A stretch of 64,000 nucleotides of DNA from NCBI RefSeq assembly GCF_024713945.1, contig NC_134683.1, forward strand, positions 1,974,501 through 2,038,500, read 5' to 3'. The position numbers and the translations under genes are program-made. Under the pieces are notes generated by a model. The model saw only the letters and a list, made by a program, of their open reading frames with translations. It was not told the origin of the DNA and made no database searches. Positions 10,637-21,249 of this stretch are shown in pieces (position 1 is the stretch's first letter; each line of letters starts with the position of its first letter). Source of the DNA: Dermatophagoides farinae. Lineage: Eukaryota; Arthropoda; Arachnida; Sarcoptiformes; Pyroglyphidae.

Positions 10637-13600
10637 TTATCGAAGATTTTGGTCAAGATGAGCAAGTTTGACACACAATTCCTTCATTTCGTATTTTTCA
10701 ATTAATGGAAGATATGTTGGCATAGTTTGTTCGTCCAAATCATTCCGTATGAATGTTTCACAATATTCCATCAACATTTCATCACTATAACAATTGGCCA
10801 AATCAACAAGTTCGGTTATGTTTTGATGATTAATATGAATTTTACCAGTATGTAACATATGTACATATGCATAGTATGTTTCATACGAATAATTCTGGAT
10901 GGGTACTTGATCCTTTTTAATCCAATTACCGGAAAACATTCGACGATAATATTCCGATACAGATTTGAGATAACATTTACATGCCTTGATACGTTTTTTA
11001 TCAATCAAAAATTCCACATCATAACTATCTTGATTATCGAATAATTGGATGATTGATTTGCATTGGTACGATATTGGATCATGTGATTTAAATTCATCGA
11101 TTGTTGATGTGAGACCAAATGTGAGTGGTGATGATAGAATCATTGTCGACGCAGAAGCAAATGATGAGTGCGAATTATCCAATTTTCTAGGTGATGACCA
11201 TTTGCCATATTTAGTGTTTCCCCATGCATAATACGATGATCCATCATATGCCAATGAAAAAAAATGGAATAATGAACATGCGATTTGTTGTACATTTTCA
11301 ATCGGTATTTTTGTCAAATTTGATAGTTTAATATCATCACCAAGACCAAGTTCACCATTTCTATTAGAACCAAATCCCCAAAGCTGGCCATTTTCGAATA
11401 AAACTAATGAATGTCGGTCGCCAGCCGCAATATCTTTGATTCGGATATTGATCAAATCATCATTTGGAAATGGAACAAGACATATGGTGTTTCTTTTTTT
11501 TTCATCACCAAGACCTAATCGACCATCATCATTACAGCCCCAGGTATAAATTTCACCATTATTAGTTATTGATACACTATGTCTCCTTCCACAAGCTATG
11601 AGCTTGACATTCTCTAGCTTATAGATGTGGATCATACTTTTGTATGATAATCTTTCAGTAGCCAGTATTTGATTATAACCATTATAGCCCATAGCGAAAA
11701 CATGACCATCTTGTCGTAGCAATACTAAATGGTAGTGTCCACAAGCAATCATCTTGAAACGATCATTATCGTTGGAAATCAATCGTAATTTTTTATTTGT
11801 ATTCCAATAAGTTTTAAGTTTGTGATTAACGCCATATTGGCGAATGTAATCCGTCTCCCATTCACTATCATCGCTTGCAAGATACACTCGTCCATCATAA
11901 GTTAGAAGGGCAACAAAATCATGGCCATAAACTGCTTGAACAATTTTATCACCATTTAAACGTGATATCCGTTCTGGTTTGTCCATATAATCCTCCAATA
12001 ACCATGAGCATATTCTTTTACCATATGCATATGTAGCTTCTTTGGTCATCAATAAAAATTGCATTTTGGCCTTATTATTTTTGAAAGTAAAAAAGCTAAA
12101 AATCGAAACGACAGATTGGAGAAATTCTTGATTGATGTTTTTGAAATCATTTTTAAAAAACTCAATATCGATATTTTCATTCAGTGATCTTTTCATATTT
12201 CTGAGTTTATTATGCAATACTTTCATTTCGTATTTGTTAATTAATGAAAGATATGTGGGAATAGTTTGTTCATTCCGATCATTCCATATGAATTTTTCAC
12301 AACATTTCATCAAAGTTTCATCATCATAACAATTGGCCAGATCAACAAGCTCGGTTATGTTTTGACGATTAATCTGAATTTCGCCAGTATGTAACATAAG
12401 CAAGTAGGCATAGTATGTTTCATACGAATAATCGTTGATGATTACTTGGTCGTTTTCACTCCAATTACCGGAAAACATTAAACGATAATATTCCGATACC
12501 GATTTGAGATAACATTTGCATGCCTTGATATGTTTTTTGTCAATTGAAAATTCCACATCATAACTATCTTGATTATCGAATAATTGATTGACTGATTTGC
12601 ATTGGTACGAGATTGAATCATGTGACCCGAATACATAGATTGTTGATTTGAGACCAAATGTTATTTTTGATGATAGAATCATTGCCGATGCAGCTACAAT
12701 TGATGTCGGATGACCATTCAATTTTTCAGGTGACGTTTTCAAATATAACTTTTCGGCACATTCGGCTCTGCCCCATGCATAGTACGATGATCCATCATGT
12801 GCAATTGAAAAGTTATGTTCTTTTGAACATACAATTTGTTTTACATTTTCAATAGGTATTTTTGTTAACTTTGATCGTTGATAATCATAATCGAAACCAA
12901 GTTCACCATTGTTATTAGAACCACAACCCCAAAGCTGACCATTTTCAAATAAAAATAGTGAAAATATTCGGCCAGCCACAATATCTTTGATTCGGATATT
13001 GATCAAATCATCATTTGAAAATGCAACAAGACATGGGGTGTCTCGGTCTTCGTTATCACCAAGACCTAATTGACCACAATGATTACTGCCCCAGGAATAA
13101 ATTTCTCCATTATTAGTTAATGAAAAATTATGACTCATTCCACAAACTATGAGCTTGACATTCTCTAGCTTATCAATGTGGACCATACTTTCATATGATG
13201 ATTTTTCATTACCAGTTATTTGACCACAACTATTACAACCCATAGCGAAAACATGACCATCTTTTCGTAGCATTAATACATGATACTGTCCACAAGCAAT
13301 CATCTTGAAACGATGATTATCGTTGGAAATCAATCGCAATGTTTTATTCGTCTTCCAATTAGAATCATCACTTGCAAGATACACTCGTCCATCATCAGTG
13401 AGAATGGCAACAAAATCACGGCCATAATCTACTTGAACAATTTTCATATCATCAAGACAAGATATCCGTTGTGGTTTGATCATATGATTTATCATCTCCC
13501 ATATACTATCAGCTTCCATATCATCTTCCAAAGATAACCATGAGCATATTTCTTTACCATAGGCATATGTAGCGTCTTTAGTCATCAATAAAAATTGAAT

Positions 13601-13726
13601 TTTATAGAATATTAAAGGAAAAAAGCTAAAAATCGAAATGACTGATTGGAGAAATTCTTGATCGATGTTTTTGAAATCATCTTGAAATAACTCAATATCG
13701 ATACTTTCAGTCGGTGATCTTGCCAT
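10637..13726 (-). CDS. RCC1-BTB copy A: two complete units fused in one frame
   Basis: One uninterrupted intronless frame of 1029 aa. Residues 1-510 (13726-12197) are a full RCC1-BTB protein and residues 511-1029 (12196-10637) are a second one. Each has an N-terminal helix (IDIELFQDDFKNI / IDIEFFKNDFKNI), RCC1-type blades rich in ACG.H, GEIYSWG and GQLGLGD motifs, and a BTB domain (YDVEFSIDKKHIKACKCYL / YDVEFLIDKKRIKACKCYL). At the junction, KYEMKVLHNKLRN passes straight into MKRSLNENIDIE, which aligns with the MARLPNENIDIE start of copy B. The spacer and stop that separate other copies are absent. RCC1-BTB proteins of the RCBTB1/2 type are thought to act as Cullin-3 adaptors with a beta-propeller binding partner. 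A single chain could carry two propellers and two BTB domains. Confidence 0.9.
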   Translation of the reverse strand: MARSPTESIDIELFQDDFKNIDQEFLQSVISIFSFFPLIFYKIQFLLMTKDATYAYGKEICSWLSLEDDMEADSIWEMINHMIKPQRISCLDDMKIVQVDYGRDFVAILTDDGRVYLASDDSNWKTNKTLRLISNDNHRFKMIACGQYHVLMLRKDGHVFAMGCNSCGQITGNEKSSYESMVHIDKLENVKLIVCGMSHNFSLTNNGEIYSWGSNHCGQLGLGDNEDRDTPCLVAFSNDDLINIRIKDIVAGRIFSLFLFENGQLWGCGSNNNGELGFDYDYQRSKLTKIPIENVKQIVCSKEHNFSIAHDGSSYYAWGRAECAEKLYLKTSPEKLNGHPTSIVAASAMILSSKITFGLKSTIYVFGSHDSISYQCKSVNQLFDNQDSYDVEFSIDKKHIKACKCYLKSVSEYYRLMFSGNWSENDQVIINDYSYETYYAYLLMLHTGEIQINRQNITELVDLANCYDDETLMKCCEKFIWNDRNEQTIPTYLSLINKYEMKVLHNKLRNMKRSLNENIDIEFFKNDFKNINQEFLQSVVSIFSFFTFKNNKAKMQFLLMTKEATYAYGKRICSWLLEDYMDKPERISRLNGDKIVQAVYGHDFVALLTYDGRVYLASDDSEWETDYIRQYGVNHKLKTYWNTNKKLRLISNDNDRFKMIACGHYHLVLLRQDGHVFAMGYNGYNQILATERLSYKSMIHIYKLENVKLIACGRRHSVSITNNGEIYTWGCNDDGRLGLGDEKKRNTICLVPFPNDDLINIRIKDIAAGDRHSLVLFENGQLWGFGSNRNGELGLGDDIKLSNLTKIPIENVQQIACSLFHFFSLAYDGSSYYAWGNTKYGKWSSPRKLDNSHSSFASASTMILSSPLTFGLTSTIDEFKSHDPISYQCKSIIQLFDNQDSYDVEFLIDKKRIKACKCYLKSVSEYYRRMFSGNWIKKDQVPIQNYSYETYYAYVHMLHTGKIHINHQNITELVDLANCYSDEMLMEYCETFIRNDLDEQTMPTYLPLIEKYEMKELCVKLAHLDQNLR

Positions 13727-14340
13727 TATCGATGATGAAAAACACTCAAATTATAGACACAATATTGACAAACGAAAATATGCGAGAATTAGTGACAGCA
13801 GAAAAGAAATGATCAACAATTGTGTGACGTGAGTATATGAATAGCGGACGAAGTTAACATACACACATGCGTATTCACACAACACAGATTTAAAAATATG
13901 AGAAAATTTAATATTGTAAAAATGATGAAAATACAGGTGTTGGAAAAATAAAAAACAAAATGTTTGTGGTGATAATGATGGTGGTAAATTAAAATGGCCA
14001 GCCAACAAAAATGATCCGAGGTGATGATTGCTTGTGTGGCATGTACTTTTATATGATTTTTCCAACCGTTTTTCGGACCGTCCAACTGCCAATCTGTTTG
14101 ACCACGCCACTTGTCACATAGACCATGTGTTTGGGTCATCTTTCGCTACTCATATTTACCACCGTCCTTGATCGAAAGTGGTGGACGAGTCCAAAGTTTT
14201 TCTCGGGCCCTGAAAATAAGTCCCTGACTCATGGCCACGTTTTTTCCATGCTGGTTTTTGCCAGTCCAATTCTTCGCTTCCCTGCCAATTCAAAAAGAAT
14301 AAAATCGATGTCCATTTTAGGACATCACATGTATATCGCA
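13727..14340. repeat. Array spacer block alpha, copy 1 (upstream of A)
   Basis: This roughly 610-bp spacer is highly similar to 18782-19390 and 28981-29600. It starts at the shared 5' leader TCATCATCGATA (minus strand), includes a TGACGT element, and ends in a GC-richer stretch with GGTGGACGAGTCCAAAG. It is evidence that genes were duplicated together with their upstream DNA. Open frames on both strands here show no conservation as protein. Confidence 0.75.
13825..13832. promoter_or_regulatory. CRE-like half element upstream of copy A
   Basis: TGACGTGA lies 99 bp upstream of the copy A start codon, at the position where copies C and G have a perfect TGACGTCA. TGACGTCA is the established binding palindrome of CREB/ATF bZIP factors. 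Function here is inferred. Confidence 0.4.
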
Positions 14341-14344
14341 TAGC

Positions 14345-14795
14345 TATTTCAGCCGATTTTTGTATACCTCTTCTCAGTTAGAAGTGACAATTTTCTGCCC
14401 TTTGACCTCTAGAGGCTGAAGGTATCAAATTCAAATGACATTATTGTATTTTGTGTTGATAGGAACAATTGCTCGAAATTTCACAAAAATATTTCGAATA
14501 GCGGCTGTTCAGGAGGCAATTTGAAGAAAAGCGGCGAATATATTTAGTTTATTATCATTATCGATGGCCAGTTGATGTGTGATGAATTTAATTATGAAAA
14601 TTGATTGTTTTTTCATTGTTATCAATATGGATGGTTCTGGTAAAAAAAAACAAAAAATAAGCTAAGCAAGTCATTTGAATTAATAATTCGATTTATTGAC
14701 CAAAATTGAAAAGAAAAATGAGAAAGTAAATTTTTGATTTTTTTAAAACATTATGGAATGAATGGTTGTTGATGGTGAAACTAGTCAAGAAAGAT
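14345..14795. repeat. Array spacer block beta (downstream of B)
   Basis: This 3'-flank block is closely similar to 21958-22410 (downstream of copy E) and in part to 10370-10636 (downstream of copy A). It begins TTTTTGTATACCTCTTCTC and runs into the region just after the stop codon. It probably includes the transcript 3' end. No gene is seen in it. Confidence 0.7.
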
Positions 14796-16310
14796 TTAAA
14801 AAAATTTTGTTCGTTTTGTTGAAGATTGTAGGTGATTTTGATCAAGATGAGCAAGTTTGTCATACAATTCCTTCATTTCGTATTTTTCAATTAATGGATG
14901 ATATATGCCTAACGTATGCTTATTTAGAACACTCCGAATGAATGTTTTACAATATTCCATCAACCTTTTATCACCATAACAGTTGGCTAGATCAACAAGC
15001 TCGGTTATGTTTTGACGAGTAATATGAATTTTACCATTATGTAACATACGTAGATATGCATAGTATGTTTCATATGAATAATCGTCAATGTTTACTTTAT
15101 CATTTTCAGTCCATTTTCCTGAAAACATTCGACAATAATATTCCGAAGCAGATTTGAGATAACATTTGCATGCTTTAATACGTTTTTTGTCAATTATAAA
15201 TTCCACATCATAATTATCTTGATTATCGAATAATCGGAGGATTGATTTGTATGATAATGAATCATGTGATCCGAATACATAAATTGTTGATGTTAAACCG
15301 ATTGTGTGTGATATATGACGTATCATTGCCGCTGCAGCAACAAATGACGTCGGATGATCATCCAATCTTTTAGGTGATGACCATTTGCCATATTTGGTTT
15401 TGCCCCATGCATAGTACGATGATCCATCATATGCCAATGAAAAGCTGTCGAATTTTGAACATTTAATTTGTTGTACATTTTCAATCGGTATTTTTGTCAA
15501 CTTTGATACAATACAATCATCAATACCAAGTTCACCATAGAAATTAGAACCACATCCCCAAAGTTGACCATTTTCGAATAAAAATAATGAATGTTGGTGG
15601 CCAGCAACAATATCTTTGATGCGGGTTGAATCATCATTTGGAAATAAAACAAGACATGGAGTGTTTCGGTTTTTTTTATCGACAAGACCTAATTGATACC
15701 AATTATTAAGGCCCCAGGAATAAATTTCTCCTTTATTAGTTATTGAAAAACTATGATCAACTCCGCAAGCAATAAGTTTAACATTATCAATACCAGTATT
15801 GATCATACTTTCATAGGATGATTTTTCATTATTTCCAGTTATTTGACCATAACAATTATTACCCATAGCGAAAACATGACCATCTTGTCGTAGCAATAAT
15901 AAATGCTCCCCTCCACAAGCAATCATCTTGAAACAATCATTACCGGTGTTGATTAATCGGAAAGTATTATTCGTCTTCCAACTAGAATCATTGCTTGCCA
16001 GATACACTCGACCATCATCAGTTAGAATGGCAACAAAACAATGGCTTGAATCTACACGAACAATTTTCATATCATCAAGACAAGATATCTGTTGTGGTTT
16101 GGTCCTATCATGTTTCAACGATAACCATGAGCATATTATTTCTCCATATGCATATGTAGATTCTTCGGTCATCAATAAAAATTCTTTTTGGTCAACGTAA
16201 GTAAAAAGACTGCAAATCGAAACAACTGATGGGAGAAATTCTTGATCAATGTATTTAAAATCATCTTGAAATAATTCAATATCGATATTTTCATTCGGTA
16301 ATCTTGCCAT
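14796..16310 (-). CDS. RCC1-BTB protein, array copy B
   Basis: Intronless, 504 aa. An N-terminal helix (NIDIELFQDDFKYIDQEFL) is followed by degenerate RCC1 blades from about residue 45 to 340, including HVFAMGNNCYGQITG, GEIYSWGLNNWYQLGL and GQLWGCGSNFYGELGI. The BTB fold starts at about residue 370 (YDVEFIIDKKRIKACKCYL) and includes RMFSGKW, a helical extension (ITELVDLANCYGD) and a basic C-terminal tail ending STKRTKFF. The tail matches those of copies E and F. The ATG is preceded by the shared leader. Residues after the BTB stop short of a full BACK domain. Expected role: cytoplasmic or nuclear substrate adaptor; the partner is unknown. Confidence 0.88.
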   Translation of the reverse strand: MARLPNENIDIELFQDDFKYIDQEFLPSVVSICSLFTYVDQKEFLLMTEESTYAYGEIICSWLSLKHDRTKPQQISCLDDMKIVRVDSSHCFVAILTDDGRVYLASNDSSWKTNNTFRLINTGNDCFKMIACGGEHLLLLRQDGHVFAMGNNCYGQITGNNEKSSYESMINTGIDNVKLIACGVDHSFSITNKGEIYSWGLNNWYQLGLVDKKNRNTPCLVLFPNDDSTRIKDIVAGHQHSLFLFENGQLWGCGSNFYGELGIDDCIVSKLTKIPIENVQQIKCSKFDSFSLAYDGSSYYAWGKTKYGKWSSPKRLDDHPTSFVAAAAMIRHISHTIGLTSTIYVFGSHDSLSYKSILRLFDNQDNYDVEFIIDKKRIKACKCYLKSASEYYCRMFSGKWTENDKVNIDDYSYETYYAYLRMLHNGKIHITRQNITELVDLANCYGDKRLMEYCKTFIRSVLNKHTLGIYHPLIEKYEMKELYDKLAHLDQNHLQSSTKRTKFF

Positions 16311-17281
16311 TATCGATGATAAAAAACACTCGAATCATAGACAAAATATATTGACAAACTATATGTGAGAATTAGTGACGATGGAAAAAAAATGATCAAC
16401 AAAAAAAAAAAAATGACAAAACTATGTGATACATTGACAATTTGTGAATATTACCTGATAGTTAGCAAAAATGATTTGACAAGGCGTGCATAACTTCATT
16501 CACTACAGATTGTTTTGCTTATTTCTCGAATAAATAAATCAACGGCCAATTTTAATACCTTTGAACAGTGCTTTTTGAGAATGCTTTTAGCGACATCTGG
16601 CGATAGCAGAAAAAATCAATTGTAGTGTTGAAATGAAATTAACCAAGGCGCTGTAAGCATCATTATACACATAAAATGAAGAAAAAATGGAAAAAAATTA
16701 TTGATGATCCAAGGAATCAGTGATGATAATAAAATACATTAGATTTAAGTTGACATTTACTCGCTTTAATACATTTTTTTTGTCAATTATAAATTCCACA
16801 TCACAATTTGATCATCTTGATTACCGAATAATTGGATCAGATCGATTGAGATTTGTACAATATTTGAATGCATGGATTATTGATGTGAGGTGTGATGATA
16901 ATACGATGACCAAGAGGTGTGATCATTACAATTGAGAATAAACAAAAGGAAAAATAACAAGAATTTCAACTTGGATTTTATTTAAATTTAACACCAGACG
17001 ACCAAAACAAGAAAACACAAAAAAAAAACAAAATAAATTTGAACATTTTTAAAAATTAATTTCAACCATTCAAGCCTATCGACTCAAGTTGAAACGTTGT
17101 TGTCTATTTAATTTATGACATTGTTGATTTATTCATCAAAGTAAATTTTTAATTTTAATTTTTTTTAAACAATGGAATTATTAACAAATCAATGATTGTT
17201 GGTGGTAAAACTAGTCAAGAAATTTTAAAAAAATTTTCATTGTTTTGTTGAAGATTGTCACCGATTTTGGGCAATATTTTT
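16311..17281. other. Spacer between B and C with a BTB relic
   Basis: AT-rich, with no intact gene. Apart from the relic at 16745-16925, the segment 17140-17281 matches the 3' flank of other copies. Confidence 0.6.
16745..16925 (-). pseudogene. Scrap of an RCC1-BTB gene (BTB start region)
   Basis: Read on the minus strand, this stretch matches the region around the RCC1-to-BTB junction of neighbouring copies (compare 17610-17765). Recognisable pieces encode the TSTIY.., NQD.., V.FIIDKK and A.KC..K segments. It is scrambled by small insertions and deletions and has no usable frame. It marks another lost array member. Confidence 0.65.
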
Positions 17282-18781
17282 TTAAATGCTAATATTAGCA
17301 AGTTTAGCATGCAATTCCTTCATTTCGTATTTGTTGATTAATGGAAGATATGTTGACATAGTTTGTTCATCCAAATCATTCCGTATGAATGTTTCACAAT
17401 ATTTCATCAACATTTTATCACAATAACAATTGGCCAGATCAAAAAGTTCGGCTATGTTTTGAAGATTAATATAAATTTTACCCGTATGTAACATGCAGAG
17501 AAATGCATAGTATGTTTCATACGAATAATCGTTGATGGTTACTTGATCATTTTCATTCCAATTACCGGAAAACATTCGTCGATAATATTCGGATACTGAT
17601 TTGAGATAACATTTACTCGCCTTAATACGTTTTTTATCAATTAAAAATTCCACATCATAACTATCTTGATTATCGAATAATTTGATGATTGATTTGCATT
17701 GGTACGATATCGAATCAAGTGATCCGAATACATAGATTGTTGATGTGAGACCAAATGTTAGAGGGGATGATAGAATCATTGTCGATGCAGAAGCAAATGA
17801 TGAATGGGAATCATCCAATTTTCTAGGTGATGACCATTTGCCATATTTGGTTTTTCCCCATGCATAATACGATGATCGATCATGTGCCAATGAAAAGCTG
17901 TCGAATTTCGAACATGCAATTTGTTGTACATTTTCAATCGGTATTTTTGTCGGTGTTAATCGTTTAAAATAATCACCAAGGCCAAGTTGACAATCATAAT
18001 CAGAACCACACCCCCAAAGCTGACCATTTTCGAATAAAAATAATGAATGTTGTTGGCCAGCCACAATATCTTTGATGCGGATATCGATTAAATCGTCATT
18101 TGGAAATGAAACAAGGCATGGGGTGCTTCGTTTGTTTTCATCACCAAGACCTAATTGCCCACAACTATTAAGGCCCCATGAATAAATTTCTCCTTTATTA
18201 GTTATTGACAAACTATGATCCCCTCCACAAGCTATGAGCTTAACATTTTTTAGATTATCAATTTGGATCATACTTTCATATGATAGTCTTTCATTACCAG
18301 TTATTTGACCAAAACAATTATTACCCATAGCGAATACATGACCATCTTGTCGTAGCAATAATAAATGCAAGCATCCACAAGCAATCATCTTGAAACGATC
18401 ATTATCGTTGGAAATCAATTGTAATGTTCGCTTTGTTTTCCATTTAGTTTTAGGAGCACTGGCTAGAAATACTTGTCCATCATCAGTTAGAATGGCAATA
18501 AAATTACGTCCATAATCTACTTGAACAATTTTGACATCATTTAAAAGTGATATCCGTTGTGGTTTGCTCATATCATGTTTTAACGAAAACGATGAGCATA
18601 TTTCTTCACCATAGGCATATGTAGCGTCTTTGGTCATCAATAAAAATTGTTTTCTAAAAGATTTTTTGAAATTGAAAAAGCTAAAAATTGAAACAACAGA
18701 TTGAAGAAATTGTTGATCGATGTTTTTGAAGTCATCTTGAAATAAATAAATATCGATATTATCAATCTGTGATTTCGCCAT
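17282..18781 (-). CDS. RCC1-BTB protein, array copy C
   Basis: Intronless, 499 aa, starting MAKSQIDNIDIYLFQDDF. The RCC1 part (about 45-335) has clear blades: GEIYSWGLNSCGQLGLGD, GQLWGCGSDYDCQLGLGD and SSYYAWGKTKYGKWSSP. The BTB part begins YDVEFLIDKKRIKASKCYL, with one Cys-to-Ser change relative to siblings (KACKC), and continues through RMFSGNWNENDQVTINDYSY. The tail is short (KELHAKLANISI), like copy G and unlike the basic tail of B, E and F. The upstream flank is the alpha spacer with a perfect CRE palindrome. Confidence 0.88.
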   Translation of the reverse strand: MAKSQIDNIDIYLFQDDFKNIDQQFLQSVVSIFSFFNFKKSFRKQFLLMTKDATYAYGEEICSSFSLKHDMSKPQRISLLNDVKIVQVDYGRNFIAILTDDGQVFLASAPKTKWKTKRTLQLISNDNDRFKMIACGCLHLLLLRQDGHVFAMGNNCFGQITGNERLSYESMIQIDNLKNVKLIACGGDHSLSITNKGEIYSWGLNSCGQLGLGDENKRSTPCLVSFPNDDLIDIRIKDIVAGQQHSLFLFENGQLWGCGSDYDCQLGLGDYFKRLTPTKIPIENVQQIACSKFDSFSLAHDRSSYYAWGKTKYGKWSSPRKLDDSHSSFASASTMILSSPLTFGLTSTIYVFGSLDSISYQCKSIIKLFDNQDSYDVEFLIDKKRIKASKCYLKSVSEYYRRMFSGNWNENDQVTINDYSYETYYAFLCMLHTGKIYINLQNIAELFDLANCYCDKMLMKYCETFIRNDLDEQTMSTYLPLINKYEMKELHAKLANISI

Positions 18782-19390
18782 TATCGGTGATGAAAAACAC
18801 TCAAATTATAGACAAAAAATATTGACCAACGAGAATATGCGAGAATTAATGACGGTGGAAAGGAATGATCAACAATTGCGTGACGTCATGTATTTTGTAT
18901 ATGTATGTCATGTATAGCGTTCATGGTGGACAAAGTTAACACATGCGTATTCACACAGCAAAGATTTAAAAATACAAGAAAATTTAATATTGTAAAAATG
19001 AAAATACAGGTGTTGGCAAAATAAAAAACAAAATGTTTGTGGTGATGATGATGGTGGTAAATTAAAATGGCAAGGCAGCAAAAATGACTCGAGGTGATGA
19101 TTGCTTGTATGGCATAGACTTTTATATGATTTTCCCAATTATCCCACTGCCAATCGATTTGACCACGCCACTTGTCACATAAACCATGTGTTCGAGTGAT
19201 CTTTCGCTACTCATATTTACCACCGTCCTTGATCGAAAGTGGTGGACGAGTCCAAAGTTTTTATCGGGCCCTGAAAATAAGTCTGTGACACATGGCCACG
19301 TTTTTTTCACGCTGGTTTTTGCCATTCCAATTCTTCGCTTCCTTGCCAATTCAAAAAGAATTCAAAATCGATGTTCATTTTAGGACATCA
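18782..19390. repeat. Array spacer block alpha, copy 2 (upstream of C)
   Basis: Highly similar to 13727-14340 and 28981-29600, and in the same relation to its gene. After 19390 the sequence becomes unrelated AT-rich DNA up to the 3' end of locus D at about 19737. Confidence 0.75.
18881..18888. promoter_or_regulatory. CRE palindrome upstream of copy C
   Basis: A perfect TGACGTCA lies 100 bp upstream of the copy C ATG, within a stretch (CAACAATTGCG then TGACGTCA) that is conserved upstream of copy G. Confidence 0.5.
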
Positions 19391-19736
19391 CATTGAATTG
19401 AGCCAAAAAAAAAAAAAATAAAATAAAATAAAAGATTACTAATGTTGGATGAGAAACATTATTAGTGCTATCTTTTGTTATATTTTTGAACTTCTGAGTA
19501 TTGTATGTTTATTCAAGTTTTTCTGAATTTGTCCCTTTGCTTTAACAACTAAATATATATGCGCAATAAAAAATATATGAAAAGCCATAACACAACACAT
19601 GTTATTTTACGAAAATCATAACAATACCTAAAATGAAAATTGAAATGATCAATTTAACATTCAATCATCAATGTTTGGCAATCAAAAATCATTTTTAAAC
19701 ATTTTTTTTATTATTAATTGATTTATTATTGGTCAA

Positions 19737-21249
19737 TCAAGAATAGAGTAAAAAAAAGTAAATTTTCATTTTTAGTTTCATGGAATCAAAAAACAATGAA
19801 TTATTTTGAATGAGTAGTTGAATGATTGTAAAACCAATTGAGAAATTCAATAGAATTTTCATTGTTTTGCCGAATATTGTCGGTAACACTTGTTCGATAG
19901 CAATATGACTTAGTTCATAGTACAATTCCTTCATTTTGTATTTGATAATTAATGGAAGATGTGTGGTCATAGTTTGTGCATTCAGATCACTCCGTATGAA
20001 TGTTTGACAATATTCCATCAACCTTTCATCACCATAACAATTGGCCAGATCGACAAGTTCGGTTATGTTTTGACGATTAATATGAATTTTTCCAGTATGT
20101 AACATGCGGATATATGCATAGTATGCTTCATACGAATAATCGTTGATGATCACTTGGTCATTTTCACTCCAATTTCCGGAAAACATTCGACGATAATATT
20201 TCGATACAGATTTTAGATAAAATTTGCATGACTTGATATCATTGTCAATTTTGAATTTCACATCATAATTATCTTGATTATCGAATAATCGGAGGATTGA
20301 TTTGTATGATAATGAATCATGTGATCCGAATTCATATATTGTTGATGTGAGGCCAAATGTGAGTGGTGAATCCAATACCTGAACTGATGCATAAGCAAAT
20401 GATGAATGCGAATCATTCAATTTTCTAGGTGACGACCAATTCGGGTCATGTTTGGTTTCGCCCCATGCATAATACGATGATCCATCGTACACCAATGAAA
20501 ATGAATTGAATATTGAACATGCGATTTGTTGCACATTTTCAATCGGTATTTTTGTCAAAATTGATCGATTATTTTCATCACCAAGACCAAGTTCACCACT
20601 ATAGTGGTGATGGAAAAATCATTGCCGATGCAGTTACAAATGACGTCGGATGATCATCAAATCTTTTAGGTGATGACCATTTTCTATATTTGGCTTTTCC
20701 CCATGCATAATACGATGACCCATCATTTGCCAATAAAAAGCTGTCGAATTTCGAACATGCAATCTGTTTTACATTTTCAATCGGTATTTTTGTCGGTGTT
20801 GATCGAATCTCTGTATCACCAAGACCAAGTACACCATTGTAATTAGAACCACATCCCCAAACCTGACCATTTTTGAATAAAAATAATGAATAATCTTCGC
20901 CAGCCACAATATTTTTGATTCTTGTTGAATCAGGATCAGAAAATGCAACAAGATAGGGTATGTCTCGGTCTTCTTCATCACCAAGACCTAGTTGACCAAA
21001 ATCATTAAAAAGTGATATTCGTTGTGGTTTGGTCATATCATGTTTCAACGATAGCCATGAGCATATTTCTTCACCATATGCATATGTAGCTTTTTCGGTC
21101 ATCATTAAAAATTCTTTTTTTAATTTACTTTTTTCGTAATTAAAAATAATGAAAATTGAAACAACTGATTGTAGAAATTTTTGATCGATGTTTTTGAAAT
21201 CATCTTGAAATAACTTAAAATCGATACTTTCAATCTGTGATCTTGCCAT
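19737..21249 (-). pseudogene. RCC1-BTB array locus D: rearranged pseudogene
   Basis: The start is intact (MARSQIESIDFKLFQDDF, ATG at 21249). The frame then jumps from KPQRISLFND directly to FGQLGLGDEEDRD, so about 110 residues (two to three blades) are deleted. It continues to SAMIFPSPL and stops near 20599. The sequence then re-enters an earlier part of the RCC1 region in another frame (TKIPIENVQQIACSIFNSF) and runs through a complete BTB (YDVKFKIDNDIKSCKFYL) to an extended tail at 19737. The blade segment before the BTB is therefore present twice, with different sequences on each side of the junction. This looks like unequal crossing-over between two paralogues. A truncated product from either part is possible, but a full protein is not. 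Confidence 0.8.

Noticed and set aside
13751-14343. Overlapping open frames in the array spacer on both strands
   Set aside because: They lie in the alpha spacer. The frames differ between the three spacer copies, so there is no conserved protein.
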